Source: Flavobacteriaceae bacterium UBA5544
Lineage (GTDB): Bacteria; Bacteroidota; Bacteroidia; Flavobacteriales; Flavobacteriaceae
Length of the DNA: 11,525 nucleotides
Assembly: GCA_002426755.1 (NCBI GenBank)
Contig: DINI01000017.1
Span: 4,170 to 15,694 of the forward strand
Direction: 5' to 3'
Shown: one piece after another, positions 1-7,354 of the stretch
How the letters are laid out: each line of letters starts with the position of its first letter
How positions within the stretch are numbered: the stretch's first letter is position 1
Made by a program: the position numbers and the translations under genes
Notes under the pieces: generated by a model
Database searches by the model: none
The model's input: only the letters and a program-made list of their open reading frames with translations
What the model was told of the DNA's origin: nothing

Positions 1-1281
1 CAAAAAAAATTATTAATAGCACTTTTAATTTCGATAAGCTTTTTTTCTTGTAAAGAAGACAAACAGATAGAAGAACCGGAAGATTTACAGGCCTTTGTTG
101 AACCTGATATTATGGAATTTGGGTTCAATTTAAAGGATTATTTTGTAAAACGTGATACCATTAAAAATGGCGATAGTTTCGGTGCCATTTTACAACGTAA
201 TAACATAGGCGTGAGTCAGGTTCATAACATTGCAGAAACCGCAAAAGATTCCTACGATATCAGAAAACTTCAAATAGGCAAGCCTTATACTTTATTGTGT
301 TCCAAAGATTCGTTGCAGACACCAGAATGTTTTATTTATCAGCCTAACAGTATAGATTACGTGGTCATAAAATTTGCCGATTCTGTGGTTGCTTATAAGG
401 AAAGCAAACCAGTAACGGTCGTTACCAAAGAAGCTTCAGGGACGATAATGAATTCGCTTTCCGAAACGATGGAAGCACAAGATTTACCATATCAGTTGAT
501 CAATGATATGTCAGATATTTATGCTTGGACTATCAACTTCTTTAAAGTTCAAAAAGGAGATAAATTTAAAATTATATACAAAGAGCGCTATATTGAAGAC
601 AATATTTCTGTAGGATTGGAAAGTATTGAAGCCGCATATTTTCAGCATAAAGGAGAAGATTTTTATGCCTTCGGATTCAAGACTGATAGTCTTCAGAAAG
701 ATAAAACTTATTTTGACGAAAAATCGAAAAGTTTAAAACGAGCATTCTTAAAAGCGCCTGTTCAATTTAGTAGAATATCTTCTAGGTACAATCTCAACCG
801 TCGCATTGCTTATTATGGCTATGCTCTTAGACCTCATAAAGGCACCGATTTTGCCGCAGGTATTGGAACGCCGATTTTAGCAACAGCAAATGGTACCGTT
901 ATTGAATCTACACAAAGAGGGGGTAATGGGAAATACGTTAAAATAAAGCATAACGACACTTATACAACACAATACCTTCATATGAAGGCCCAAAATGTTA
1001 AAAAAGGGCAATATGTGAAGCAAGGCGATGTGATTGGTTGGGTAGGAATGACCGGTAATACAGGTGGACCACACGTATGCTATCGTTTTTGGAAAAATGG
1101 AGAACAAGTTGATCCTTTCAAAGAAAAACTGCCAACAGCGGAGAGTATTCCGGATAATTTAAAAGAAGAATACCAACAATACATACAACCTTTAAAGGTG
1201 CAATTGGACAAGATTCCGTATAAACAAGGAAAGAAAAAACCTTTTTCATCAGAAGAAAATCTTATAAGTCAAGTCGATTAA
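1..1281 (+). CDS. M23 family (LytM/MepM-like) peptidoglycan endopeptidase lipoprotein, 5'-partial
   Basis: The reading frame is open from base 1, so the ATG at 112 is internal. The 37 codons before it encode a lipoprotein signal peptide: a hydrophobic run ending in SFFSC, with the lipidated Cys at bases 49-51. Probably only one or a few N-terminal codons are missing. Next come a LysM/OapA-like segment (about bases 160-300, including GDSFGAILQRNN and LQIGKPYTL) and a middle domain like that of MepM/Csd3 proteins. The C-terminal M23 domain (about bases 780-1120) has HKGTD (His 835-837, Asp 847-849), a YLHM His (979-981) and GPHVCYRFW. In known M23 peptidases the HxxxD pair and the second His of HxH bind zinc, and the enzymes cut peptidoglycan cross-links in the periplasm. 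Here that second His is Cys (1078-1080). Residues +2 to +4 after the lipid Cys are KED, resembling the Bacteroidota surface lipoprotein export signal. The stop overlaps the pgi start. Confidence 0.9.
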   Translation, partial: QKKLLIALLISISFFSCKEDKQIEEPEDLQAFVEPDIMEFGFNLKDYFVKRDTIKNGDSFGAILQRNNIGVSQVHNIAETAKDSYDIRKLQIGKPYTLLCSKDSLQTPECFIYQPNSIDYVVIKFADSVVAYKESKPVTVVTKEASGTIMNSLSETMEAQDLPYQLINDMSDIYAWTINFFKVQKGDKFKIIYKERYIEDNISVGLESIEAAYFQHKGEDFYAFGFKTDSLQKDKTYFDEKSKSLKRAFLKAPVQFSRISSRYNLNRRIAYYGYALRPHKGTDFAAGIGTPILATANGTVIESTQRGGNGKYVKIKHNDTYTTQYLHMKAQNVKKGQYVKQGDVIGWVGMTGNTGGPHVCYRFWKNGEQVDPFKEKLPTAESIPDNLKEEYQQYIQPLKVQLDKIPYKQGKKKPFSSEENLISQVD

Positions 1282-2930
1282 TGGCATTAAAATCTATCAA
1301 CCCAACCACAACCAACGCTTGGAAATCTCTGAAGTCACATTTCGAAACCATTCAGAATGTACACATGACTCAACTGTTTTCTCAAGACAACGATCGAGCC
1401 AATAAAATGACTATCAAATGGGAAGATTTTTATGTGGATTATTCAAAAAACAGGATCACTTCAGAAACTCTAAAATTGTTATTGCAATTGGCTAATGAGG
1501 TCGATTTGAAAGATGCCATAACAAAGTACTTTTCTGGTGATGTTATCAACGAAACCGAAGGCCGAGCAGTCGCTCACGTAGCATTACGAGACCCTAAATA
1601 CACAGATTTTTTTGTTGAAGGAGATAATGTCATGCCAGAAATCAGACATGTCAAAAAGTTGATAAAAGATTTTACCAATGAAGTTGTTAGTGGTGAACGC
1701 AAGGGTTTTACCAATAAACAATTCACTGATATTGTCAATATTGGTATTGGTGGTTCTGATTTAGGTCCAGCTATGGTTGTGGATTCACTTCAATATTATA
1801 AAAACCATCTATCGACTCATTTTGTAAGCAACGTAGATGGCGATCATGTGAACGAGGTGTTGAAAAAGCTAAATCCTGAAACAACATTATTTGTCATTGT
1901 TTCAAAAACATTCACGACGCAAGAAACGTTATCTAATGCCACAACCATAAAGAAATGGTTCTTAAAATCGGCTTCACAAGCAGATATTGCTAAACATTTT
2001 GTTGCAGTTTCTACTAATATTGATAAGGTTAAAGACTTTGGAATTGCTGAAAACAACATTTTCCCGATGTGGGATTGGGTCGGAGGGCGTTTTTCCCTTT
2101 GGAGTGCTGTCGGATTATCCATTAGCTTATCGGTTGGCTATGAGCATTTTGAAGAAATGCTTCTGGGCGCCCACAAAATGGATCAACATTTTAAACATGA
2201 AGAATTTGGTCAAAATATCCCAGTAGTACATGCACTATTGAGCATTTGGTACACCAACTTTTTTGAGGTGGAAAGTGAGGCGGTGATTCCTTATTCGCAA
2301 TATTTGAATCAGTTTGCCACCTATTTGCAGCAAGCGATAATGGAAAGTAATGGTAAGAGTGTCGATAGAAGTGGTAAAAAAGTTGAATATCAAACAGGAA
2401 GTATCATTTGGGGTGAACCAGGCACCAATTCCCAACACGCATTCTTTCAACTAATCCATCAGGGAACAAAATTGATTCCTGCTGATTTTATTGGATTTGC
2501 TGAATCGTTACATGGTAACAAAGATCATCAGGATAAATTAATGTCCAATTTTATAGCCCAAACCGAGGCTTTGTTGAATGGTAAATCTAGAAAAGAGGTC
2601 ATTACAGAACTCGAAAATCAACACCTTTCAAAAGAAGATGTTGAACGATTGACTCCTTTCAAAATCTTTGAAGGTAATAAGCCTACAACAACCATTCTTA
2701 TCCATAAATTGACACCAGAAAGTTTAGGAAAATTAATAGCGCTTTATGAGCACAAAATCTTCGTTGAAGGCGTTATTTGGAATATCTTCAGTTATGATCA
2801 ATTTGGCGTTGAACTTGGAAAGCAACTCGCCAATACTATTTTAAAAGAATTTGATGGCAATAGCTCCATTACGGAACACGATGCATCCACACAAAATATT
2901 TTGGAATACTACAAATCTTTAACAGTATAA
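1281..2930 (+). CDS. pgi: Glucose-6-phosphate isomerase
   Basis: This enzyme interconverts glucose 6-phosphate and fructose 6-phosphate in the cytoplasm, in glycolysis and gluconeogenesis. The protein is 549 residues, the usual length of the long bacterial form. Visible landmarks are NIGIGGSDLGP (residues 153-163), the phosphate-binding SKTFTTQET (208-216), GGRFSLWSAVG (268-278), MESNGK with the catalytic Glu355, GEPGTNSQHAFFQLIHQG with His386, and ELGKQLA with Lys514. These three catalytic residues fall at the same numbers as in the E. coli enzyme. The ATG shares its A with the TAA stop of the upstream peptidase (TAATG), which suggests translational coupling and a shared transcript. No frameshift or missing motif was seen, so the assignment is secure. 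Confidence 0.98.
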   Translation: MALKSINPTTTNAWKSLKSHFETIQNVHMTQLFSQDNDRANKMTIKWEDFYVDYSKNRITSETLKLLLQLANEVDLKDAITKYFSGDVINETEGRAVAHVALRDPKYTDFFVEGDNVMPEIRHVKKLIKDFTNEVVSGERKGFTNKQFTDIVNIGIGGSDLGPAMVVDSLQYYKNHLSTHFVSNVDGDHVNEVLKKLNPETTLFVIVSKTFTTQETLSNATTIKKWFLKSASQADIAKHFVAVSTNIDKVKDFGIAENNIFPMWDWVGGRFSLWSAVGLSISLSVGYEHFEEMLLGAHKMDQHFKHEEFGQNIPVVHALLSIWYTNFFEVESEAVIPYSQYLNQFATYLQQAIMESNGKSVDRSGKKVEYQTGSIIWGEPGTNSQHAFFQLIHQGTKLIPADFIGFAESLHGNKDHQDKLMSNFIAQTEALLNGKSRKEVITELENQHLSKEDVERLTPFKIFEGNKPTTTILIHKLTPESLGKLIALYEHKIFVEGVIWNIFSYDQFGVELGKQLANTILKEFDGNSSITEHDASTQNILEYYKSLTV

Positions 2931-2940
2931 TTGTTAAAAA

Positions 2941-2969
2941 CTTCTTAAAAGTTTAGCGTTTTCAAGAAG
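2941..2969. other. Imperfect hairpin downstream of pgi
   Basis: CTTCTTAAA (from 2941) can pair with TTTCAAGAAG (to 2969) around a short loop, with one internal mismatch. It begins 11 bases after the pgi stop. It could mark the end of the peptidase-pgi transcript, but no T-run follows on the plus strand, so it does not meet the usual picture of an intrinsic terminator. Confidence 0.3.
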
Positions 2970-3018
2970 CTATCCAAAGCCCAAAAATTGTAAATTCAAC
3001 GTGCAAAAATTTCTTAAC

Positions 3019-3041
3019 GTTTAGTTAAACTTTGACTAAAC
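3019..3041. promoter_or_regulatory. Inverted repeat (operator-like) upstream of the TonB receptor
   Basis: GTTTAGT (3019-3025) and ACTAAAC (3035-3041) form a perfect 7-base dyad with a 9-base spacer. It sits about 50 bases before the receptor ATG and covers the candidate -33 TTTG at 3031-3034. That position suits a transcription-factor site, but the binding protein is unknown and the AT-rich context makes a chance dyad possible. Confidence 0.4.
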
Positions 3042-3058
3042 TAATATGTCGATTTTTG
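3031..3058 (+). promoter_or_regulatory. Candidate Bacteroidota-type promoter for the TonB receptor operon
   Basis: TTTG at 3031-3034 and GATTTTTG at 3051-3058 resemble the Bacteroidota sigma-factor consensus TTTG / TAnnTTTG. The -7 element is imperfect (G in place of the first T) and the 16-base spacing is a little short. The start codon lies 33 bases downstream. This is the best promoter candidate in the pgi-receptor gap (2931-3091). Confidence 0.4.
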
Positions 3059-3091
3059 CAAAAAATTTAAATGACTAACAAATAATTTCTA

Positions 3092-5626
3092 ATGAAAAAA
3101 ACGACTAAAACTTTATTAAACCTAGCTGCTTTGTTGCTAACAACAATTGTGATGGCTCAAAGCACAATTACTGGTAAAGTAATGGGTTCTGATTTTAATG
3201 GACCACTTCCAGGGGCTAATATTATCGAAAAAGGGACCACTAATGGCACCACAACTGATTTTGATGGTAACTTCCAATTTACTAGTTCTTCAGCGTCTGG
3301 AGAAATAGTAATAAGTTATGTAGGCTACATTAAAAAAACAATTGCGTTTTCGGGAAATCAGGATTTGGGAAGTATTATTCTTGACCCAAGTGATATTGGA
3401 TTAGAAGAAGTACAAATTATTGCTTCTGTCGCAGTTGATAGAAAAACGCCTGTAGCAGTTTCAACAATTAAAGCGGCTGAAATTGAATTGAAATTGGGAA
3501 CTCAAGAATTTCCTGAAATACTGAAATCTACTCCAGGTGTATATGCAACTAGAGCAGGTGGAGGTTATGGTGATGGACGAATAAATTTAAGAGGTTTTGA
3601 TTCTGAAAATGTAGCTGTTATGATTAACGGTGTTCCAGTCAACGACATGGAAAATGGCGCTGTTTATTGGAGTAACTGGGCAGGATTAGGTGATGTAACC
3701 TCATCTTTACAGGTTCAGAGAGGATTGGGTGCTTCTAAAGTGGCCGTTGCTTCAGTAGGAGGTACAATCAATATTATTACTAAAACTACTGACGCTGTTC
3801 AGGGAGGAAGTATGATGGCTAGCATTGCAAATGATGGGTATTTTAAATATGGCATGACATATTCTACAGGATTAACCGATAAAGGATTTGCTGCCACAGT
3901 CAGTGCTTCAAAAATTTCAGGTGATGGATACGTAGATGGGACTGAATTTTCAGGCTACAATTATTTCATAAGTTTGTCTCAACAATTGAATGACGCACAT
4001 AGATTGTCGTTCACTGCGTTTGGAGCTCAACAAGAGCATGGTCAACGCTTTAATCGTTCGACAATTGAGGAATTACAGGATACCGATTCAGGACCTCAAA
4101 AGGCAAACAAAGATTGGGGTTACAAAAACGGAGAAGTTTATCACCAATCTTACAATTTCTACCATAAACCGCAAATGTCCTTAAACCATTTATGGAATAT
4201 AAACGATAATTCTGCATTATCAACAGCGGTATATGCTTCCTTCGGTTCTGGTGGAGGACGAAGAGATGAAGGCTCTAAAATAGGATCTGCAGAATATAGA
4301 ATAGGATCTGCAGGGTTACAACCCATCGATTTTGATAGAGTTGTCAGAGAAAATCAAGCTTTAGGTGTTAATGGATCAAGTGATATCATTTCATCTTCTA
4401 GAAATTCTCACGAGTGGTACGGGATATTATCCACATACAAGAACCAAATTAATGATAAATTGACCATTACCGGAGGACTTGACGGGCGTTCTTATGTTGG
4501 GTCACATTGGTATCAGGTAGATGATTTATTGGGAGGACAATTTTTCTTGGATAATGAAACGGATACCTTTGCTTTTGGTAAGCCATTAAGAGTTGGAGAT
4601 AAATATAATAAGGATTATGATGGTGTCGTATTAAGATACGGACTTTTTGGACAAGCAGAATATCAGGTCAATGAGTCATTAAACCTTTTTATGGCTGCGG
4701 ATGTTTCTAATAGCAATTATAAACAAAAAGAGTACATGAATAATACCATTGTAGGAAGCAGGTCGTCTGAAGCTGTTAATTTCGCTGGATATGGTATTAA
4801 AGGTGGTGGTAACTATAATTTAAATGGCACCAGTAATGTTTTTGTAAATGTGGGTTATTTCTCTAAAGCGCCATTTTTAGATGATGTATTTTTAGATGAA
4901 GATGGAATCGTTCCAAATGCAGACGCAGTAAATGAAAAGGTATTCAGTGCGGAATTAGGCTATGGTTTCCGTGGAGAAAGATTGAGTGCTAATATTAACA
5001 TATATTATACCAATTGGTTGGATAAATCATTTGGAGGTTCAATCGGGACTGGTGAAGACATATTTTTTTATAACTTACAAGGGATAGACGCATTGCACCA
5101 AGGTGTCGAAGTTGATTTTAGATATAAAGCAACCGACGATTTAACCATTACAGGTATGGCTTCTTTAGGAGATTGGCAATGGAAAAGCAATGTGTCTGCA
5201 GATATAAGAAATCAAGCTGGAGATATAGTAGATACTGTAGAAGTGTTTGCAGATGGCATTAAAGTTGGAGACGCTGCTCAAACTACTTTTGCCCTCGGTG
5301 CAGATTATAAGTTTGGCCAACGATCTAATTTATATTTAGATTATAATTTTGCAGGTGATAACTATGCTTCTTATGATGTTACCAACAGAGGTAGTAATGA
5401 TTTGCCTGAAGTTTGGAAACTTCCTGATTTTGGATTGTTTGATGTAGGTGTAAGACATTCATTTGACATGGGATCATTTGAAGCAACCTTGATAGGCAAA
5501 ATAAATAACGTGTTCAATACAGAGTATGTGTCTGATGCCAATGACATCGACGGAACCGCAACAACCGCTTTAGTTTATTATGGTCCAGGTAGAACATATA
5601 GCGTAGGATTAAAAGTTAATTTTTAA
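3092..5626 (+). CDS. TonB-dependent outer-membrane receptor with carboxypeptidase-regulatory-like N-terminal domain
   Basis: This is an 844-residue outer-membrane beta-barrel transporter driven by TonB-ExbBD; the substrate is not deducible. A Sec signal peptide (1-22, ending VMAQ) precedes a carboxypeptidase-D regulatory-like domain (about 25-98, with ITGKV, LPGANI, GTTTDFDGNF and ISYVGY), typical of Bacteroidota receptors. A plug domain (about 117-232) includes STPGVYATRAGGG, INLRGFD, VMINGVPVNDMENG, VYWSNWAGL and GGTINIITK. The remainder is barrel strands ending in VGLKVNF with a C-terminal Phe, the usual outer-membrane insertion signal. At about 844 residues it is shorter than typical SusC proteins (near 1000), so it is better regarded as a FecA-like or general TonB receptor than a true SusC. 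The lipoprotein gene starts 13 bases after the stop, so the two are almost certainly co-transcribed and may act together at the cell surface. The ATG is followed directly by a good signal peptide, which supports this start. Confidence 0.95.
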   Translation: MKKTTKTLLNLAALLLTTIVMAQSTITGKVMGSDFNGPLPGANIIEKGTTNGTTTDFDGNFQFTSSSASGEIVISYVGYIKKTIAFSGNQDLGSIILDPSDIGLEEVQIIASVAVDRKTPVAVSTIKAAEIELKLGTQEFPEILKSTPGVYATRAGGGYGDGRINLRGFDSENVAVMINGVPVNDMENGAVYWSNWAGLGDVTSSLQVQRGLGASKVAVASVGGTINIITKTTDAVQGGSMMASIANDGYFKYGMTYSTGLTDKGFAATVSASKISGDGYVDGTEFSGYNYFISLSQQLNDAHRLSFTAFGAQQEHGQRFNRSTIEELQDTDSGPQKANKDWGYKNGEVYHQSYNFYHKPQMSLNHLWNINDNSALSTAVYASFGSGGGRRDEGSKIGSAEYRIGSAGLQPIDFDRVVRENQALGVNGSSDIISSSRNSHEWYGILSTYKNQINDKLTITGGLDGRSYVGSHWYQVDDLLGGQFFLDNETDTFAFGKPLRVGDKYNKDYDGVVLRYGLFGQAEYQVNESLNLFMAADVSNSNYKQKEYMNNTIVGSRSSEAVNFAGYGIKGGGNYNLNGTSNVFVNVGYFSKAPFLDDVFLDEDGIVPNADAVNEKVFSAELGYGFRGERLSANINIYYTNWLDKSFGGSIGTGEDIFFYNLQGIDALHQGVEVDFRYKATDDLTITGMASLGDWQWKSNVSADIRNQAGDIVDTVEVFADGIKVGDAAQTTFALGADYKFGQRSNLYLDYNFAGDNYASYDVTNRGSNDLPEVWKLPDFGLFDVGVRHSFDMGSFEATLIGKINNVFNTEYVSDANDIDGTATTALVYYGPGRTYSVGLKVNF
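4279..4313 (+). repeat. In-frame 21-base tandem duplication inside the TonB receptor
   Basis: The 14-base string AATAGGATCTGCAG occurs at 4279-4292 and again at 4300-4313, exactly 21 bases apart. It encodes IGSA twice (residues 397-400 and 404-407) within KIGSAEYRIGSAGL. The period keeps the reading frame. The segment lies in the barrel region, probably an extracellular loop, although topology was not computed. Confidence 0.75.
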
Positions 5627-5639
5627 AAAAATAATTGAA

Positions 5640-7280
5640 ATGAAAAGAATAATTTATTGTTTAGCAATTTTAGGTATAACCTTGGTGGGTTGTAACCCTA
5701 TGGAAGATATTTACGACGGATTGGATTCTTCTGAAGAGCCAATAGTAGGGAATGACGTTTACACATTAACAAGTGATGATTATGATGAATTAGAGTTGGA
5801 TTTTGGTAGTTTCAATTCGATTGAGGACGCCAAAACAATTTTGCCTAGTTTTCTCGCAAATAAATATCCTTTTTGGGGACAAGGGTCATCAGTATTAGTT
5901 GGCTATCAATTATATGTTGGAAATGCGGAAGGAGTAAGTGATTTGACAAGTTCTGAAGTGTATCAATTAAGTAATTCAGATTACGCTTCTACAGGTAGTG
6001 ACGCTTTTGGTTTTTATCCAAACGTAGATGCTACAACTAAAATTCCGGATGTTTTGGCAAGTCAAGTTACAAGTCCAACTGAAGGACAAATTGTATTGGC
6101 TAAATACAAACAATATTTTGAAAACCCAGTTGTGGGATTGGCAAACTTGGTAGAATATAATTTTGCAGGTAGTTTTGAAGGTTGGGCAATTGTGGAAGAA
6201 TCAGGAACTGGAGCCGCTTGGACATCACTACCAGGATATGTTCAAGGAAATGGTTTTCAAATTGGTGCGAATGTAGAGTGGCTTGTGTCTCCAACAATTG
6301 ATTTGACAGGAGAAAGCAATCTTAAGTTTCAAATTGCACATGCTATCAAATATGCTAATGATTTATCATTACTCAAAATTTTGGTTTCTACTGATTACAC
6401 AGGAGATGTAGGAGCGGCAACGTGGGATGAAATTACCTTGGCAACACCTCCAGGTGTTGATACATTGGATCCATCTGAAGATTATGATTTTTCTGCATAT
6501 GACGGACAAACAATTAATGTTGCTTTTAAATATGAATCAACAGACTCTGATGCTGGAAGATGGAGAATTGCCAATTTGGCAATTAAAACTCTAGGCGCCA
6601 CAGGCGAAACAAACGCTAAAGGTGAGTATTTTATGTACACAGGAGGTTCTTGGGAAGCTATGGATGGTGTTTACTATTTAAGTTCAGCTGATTATGATTC
6701 TATGGGTACTGGATCAGGACAACCTGGTCAGTATAACAATTTTAGCAGCTCACTTTCTCCAAACAATTATTTACCAACATTCTTAAATTTAACTTTCCCA
6801 TATGCTCAAGAAGACGAAGAATTGATTGTTATATATGATTATTTCTCAAGTTCAACTGGCGCACAAAGAAGAGGGAATTTATATACTGTAACTGGTGGTG
6901 AATTTTTGGCCTACGAATCAACAATTTCTACAACACTTCAGTTTGGTTTTGATAATGGGGTTTGGGTTCCTGATAATACAATAAGATATACTTTAGCTGA
7001 TTCAGATTATGATGCGATAGTGGCTGCTTTGAGCGCTACATATCCTGCTGCAACAACTAGTATGGCAAACTATGGGAATATGGACAGAAGAGCAGGAAAT
7101 GCTGCAGAATGGACAAACCCAATGGTATTGGAAGCTGTAAATGTGGTTCTTGACATAATTGCACCTAATGCCGCTGAAGAACAAAAATATGTTGTGACCA
7201 TCGAAGTTTATAATGGAAGTAACACCACCGAAGACTTCGCCGTAATAAAAATGGACGGTGTTTGGGTTTACCAAAACTAA
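5640..7280 (+). CDS. Surface or periplasmic lipoprotein with choice-of-anchor-J-like region and repeated YxLxxxDYD modules; partner of the TonB receptor
   Basis: This 546-residue protein has a lipoprotein signal peptide ending LVGC, with Cys18 as the lipidation site. The mature protein is acidic and rich in Tyr, Ser, Thr and Asp. About residues 172-316 (NFAGSFEGWAIVEE, WLVSPTIDLTG, LLKILVSTDY, RWRIANLAI) resemble the jelly-roll-like choice-of-anchor-J / DUF5017 type found in Bacteroidota surface proteins. Around it are repeated segments starting YTLTSDDYDELEL (41), YQLSNSDYAST (108), YYLSSADYDSMG (345) and YTLADSDYDAI (450). The first and third are followed by LPSFL/LPTFL and a hydrophobic beta-like segment. 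The protein ends in DGVWVYQN, like the start of another module. It follows the receptor by 13 bases, and the strong hairpin at 7297-7330 closes the unit. By analogy with SusCD-like pairs it may bind a ligand or lid the receptor, but it is not a SusD homologue. Its function is unknown. Confidence 0.85.
   Translation: MKRIIYCLAILGITLVGCNPMEDIYDGLDSSEEPIVGNDVYTLTSDDYDELELDFGSFNSIEDAKTILPSFLANKYPFWGQGSSVLVGYQLYVGNAEGVSDLTSSEVYQLSNSDYASTGSDAFGFYPNVDATTKIPDVLASQVTSPTEGQIVLAKYKQYFENPVVGLANLVEYNFAGSFEGWAIVEESGTGAAWTSLPGYVQGNGFQIGANVEWLVSPTIDLTGESNLKFQIAHAIKYANDLSLLKILVSTDYTGDVGAATWDEITLATPPGVDTLDPSEDYDFSAYDGQTINVAFKYESTDSDAGRWRIANLAIKTLGATGETNAKGEYFMYTGGSWEAMDGVYYLSSADYDSMGTGSGQPGQYNNFSSSLSPNNYLPTFLNLTFPYAQEDEELIVIYDYFSSSTGAQRRGNLYTVTGGEFLAYESTISTTLQFGFDNGVWVPDNTIRYTLADSDYDAIVAALSATYPAATTSMANYGNMDRRAGNAAEWTNPMVLEAVNVVLDIIAPNAAEEQKYVVTIEVYNGSNTTEDFAVIKMDGVWVYQN
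5760..7019 (+). repeat. Four diverged copies of a YxLxxxDY motif within the lipoprotein
   Basis: Copies begin at bases 5760 (YTLTSDDYDELEL), 5961 (YQLSNSDYAST), 6672 (YYLSSADYDSMG) and 6987 (YTLADSDYDAI). Copies 1 and 3 share a longer module: the motif, then a variable linker, LPSFL or LPTFL, an aromatic-Pro pair, and a VxVxYxxY-like strand. Copies 3 and 4 are preceded by a Gly/Trp/Val stretch (GGSWEAMDGV and DNGVWVPDNT). DNA identity is low, so these are old protein-level duplications rather than recent DNA repeats. Confidence 0.65.
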
Positions 7281-7296
7281 TAGTTTTATAATATTT

Positions 7297-7330
7297 AAAA
7301 AGCCTCTTGATTTTATTCAAGAGGCTTTTT
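7297..7330. terminator. Bidirectional intrinsic terminator between convergent genes
   Basis: A perfect 14-base-pair stem is formed by 7297-7310 (AAAAAGCCTCTTGA) and 7317-7330, with a 6-base loop TTTTAT. The arms end in A5 and T5 (continuing T-rich to 7331 and beyond), so it works as an intrinsic terminator in either direction. It lies 16 bases after the lipoprotein stop and 24 bases after the gldD stop on the opposite strand. Confidence 0.93.
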
Positions 7331-7354
7331 TCTTTAGTAATATTTAGTGTTTCA

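Noticed and set aside
112..114. ATG at 112 as the peptidase start
   Set aside because: The same frame upstream encodes a clear lipoprotein signal peptide and is open to the window edge.
2941..2969. Hairpin after pgi as a true intrinsic terminator
   Set aside because: The stem has a mismatch and no T-run follows; it is kept only as a low-confidence structure.
3071..3085. Four-codon upstream ORF (ATG ACT AAC AAA TAA) before the TonB receptor
   Set aside because: In AT-rich leader sequence a reading frame this short is expected by chance, and nothing indicates that it is translated.
3092..5626. Calling the TonB receptor SusC
   Set aside because: It is about 150 residues shorter than typical SusC and its neighbour is not SusD-like.
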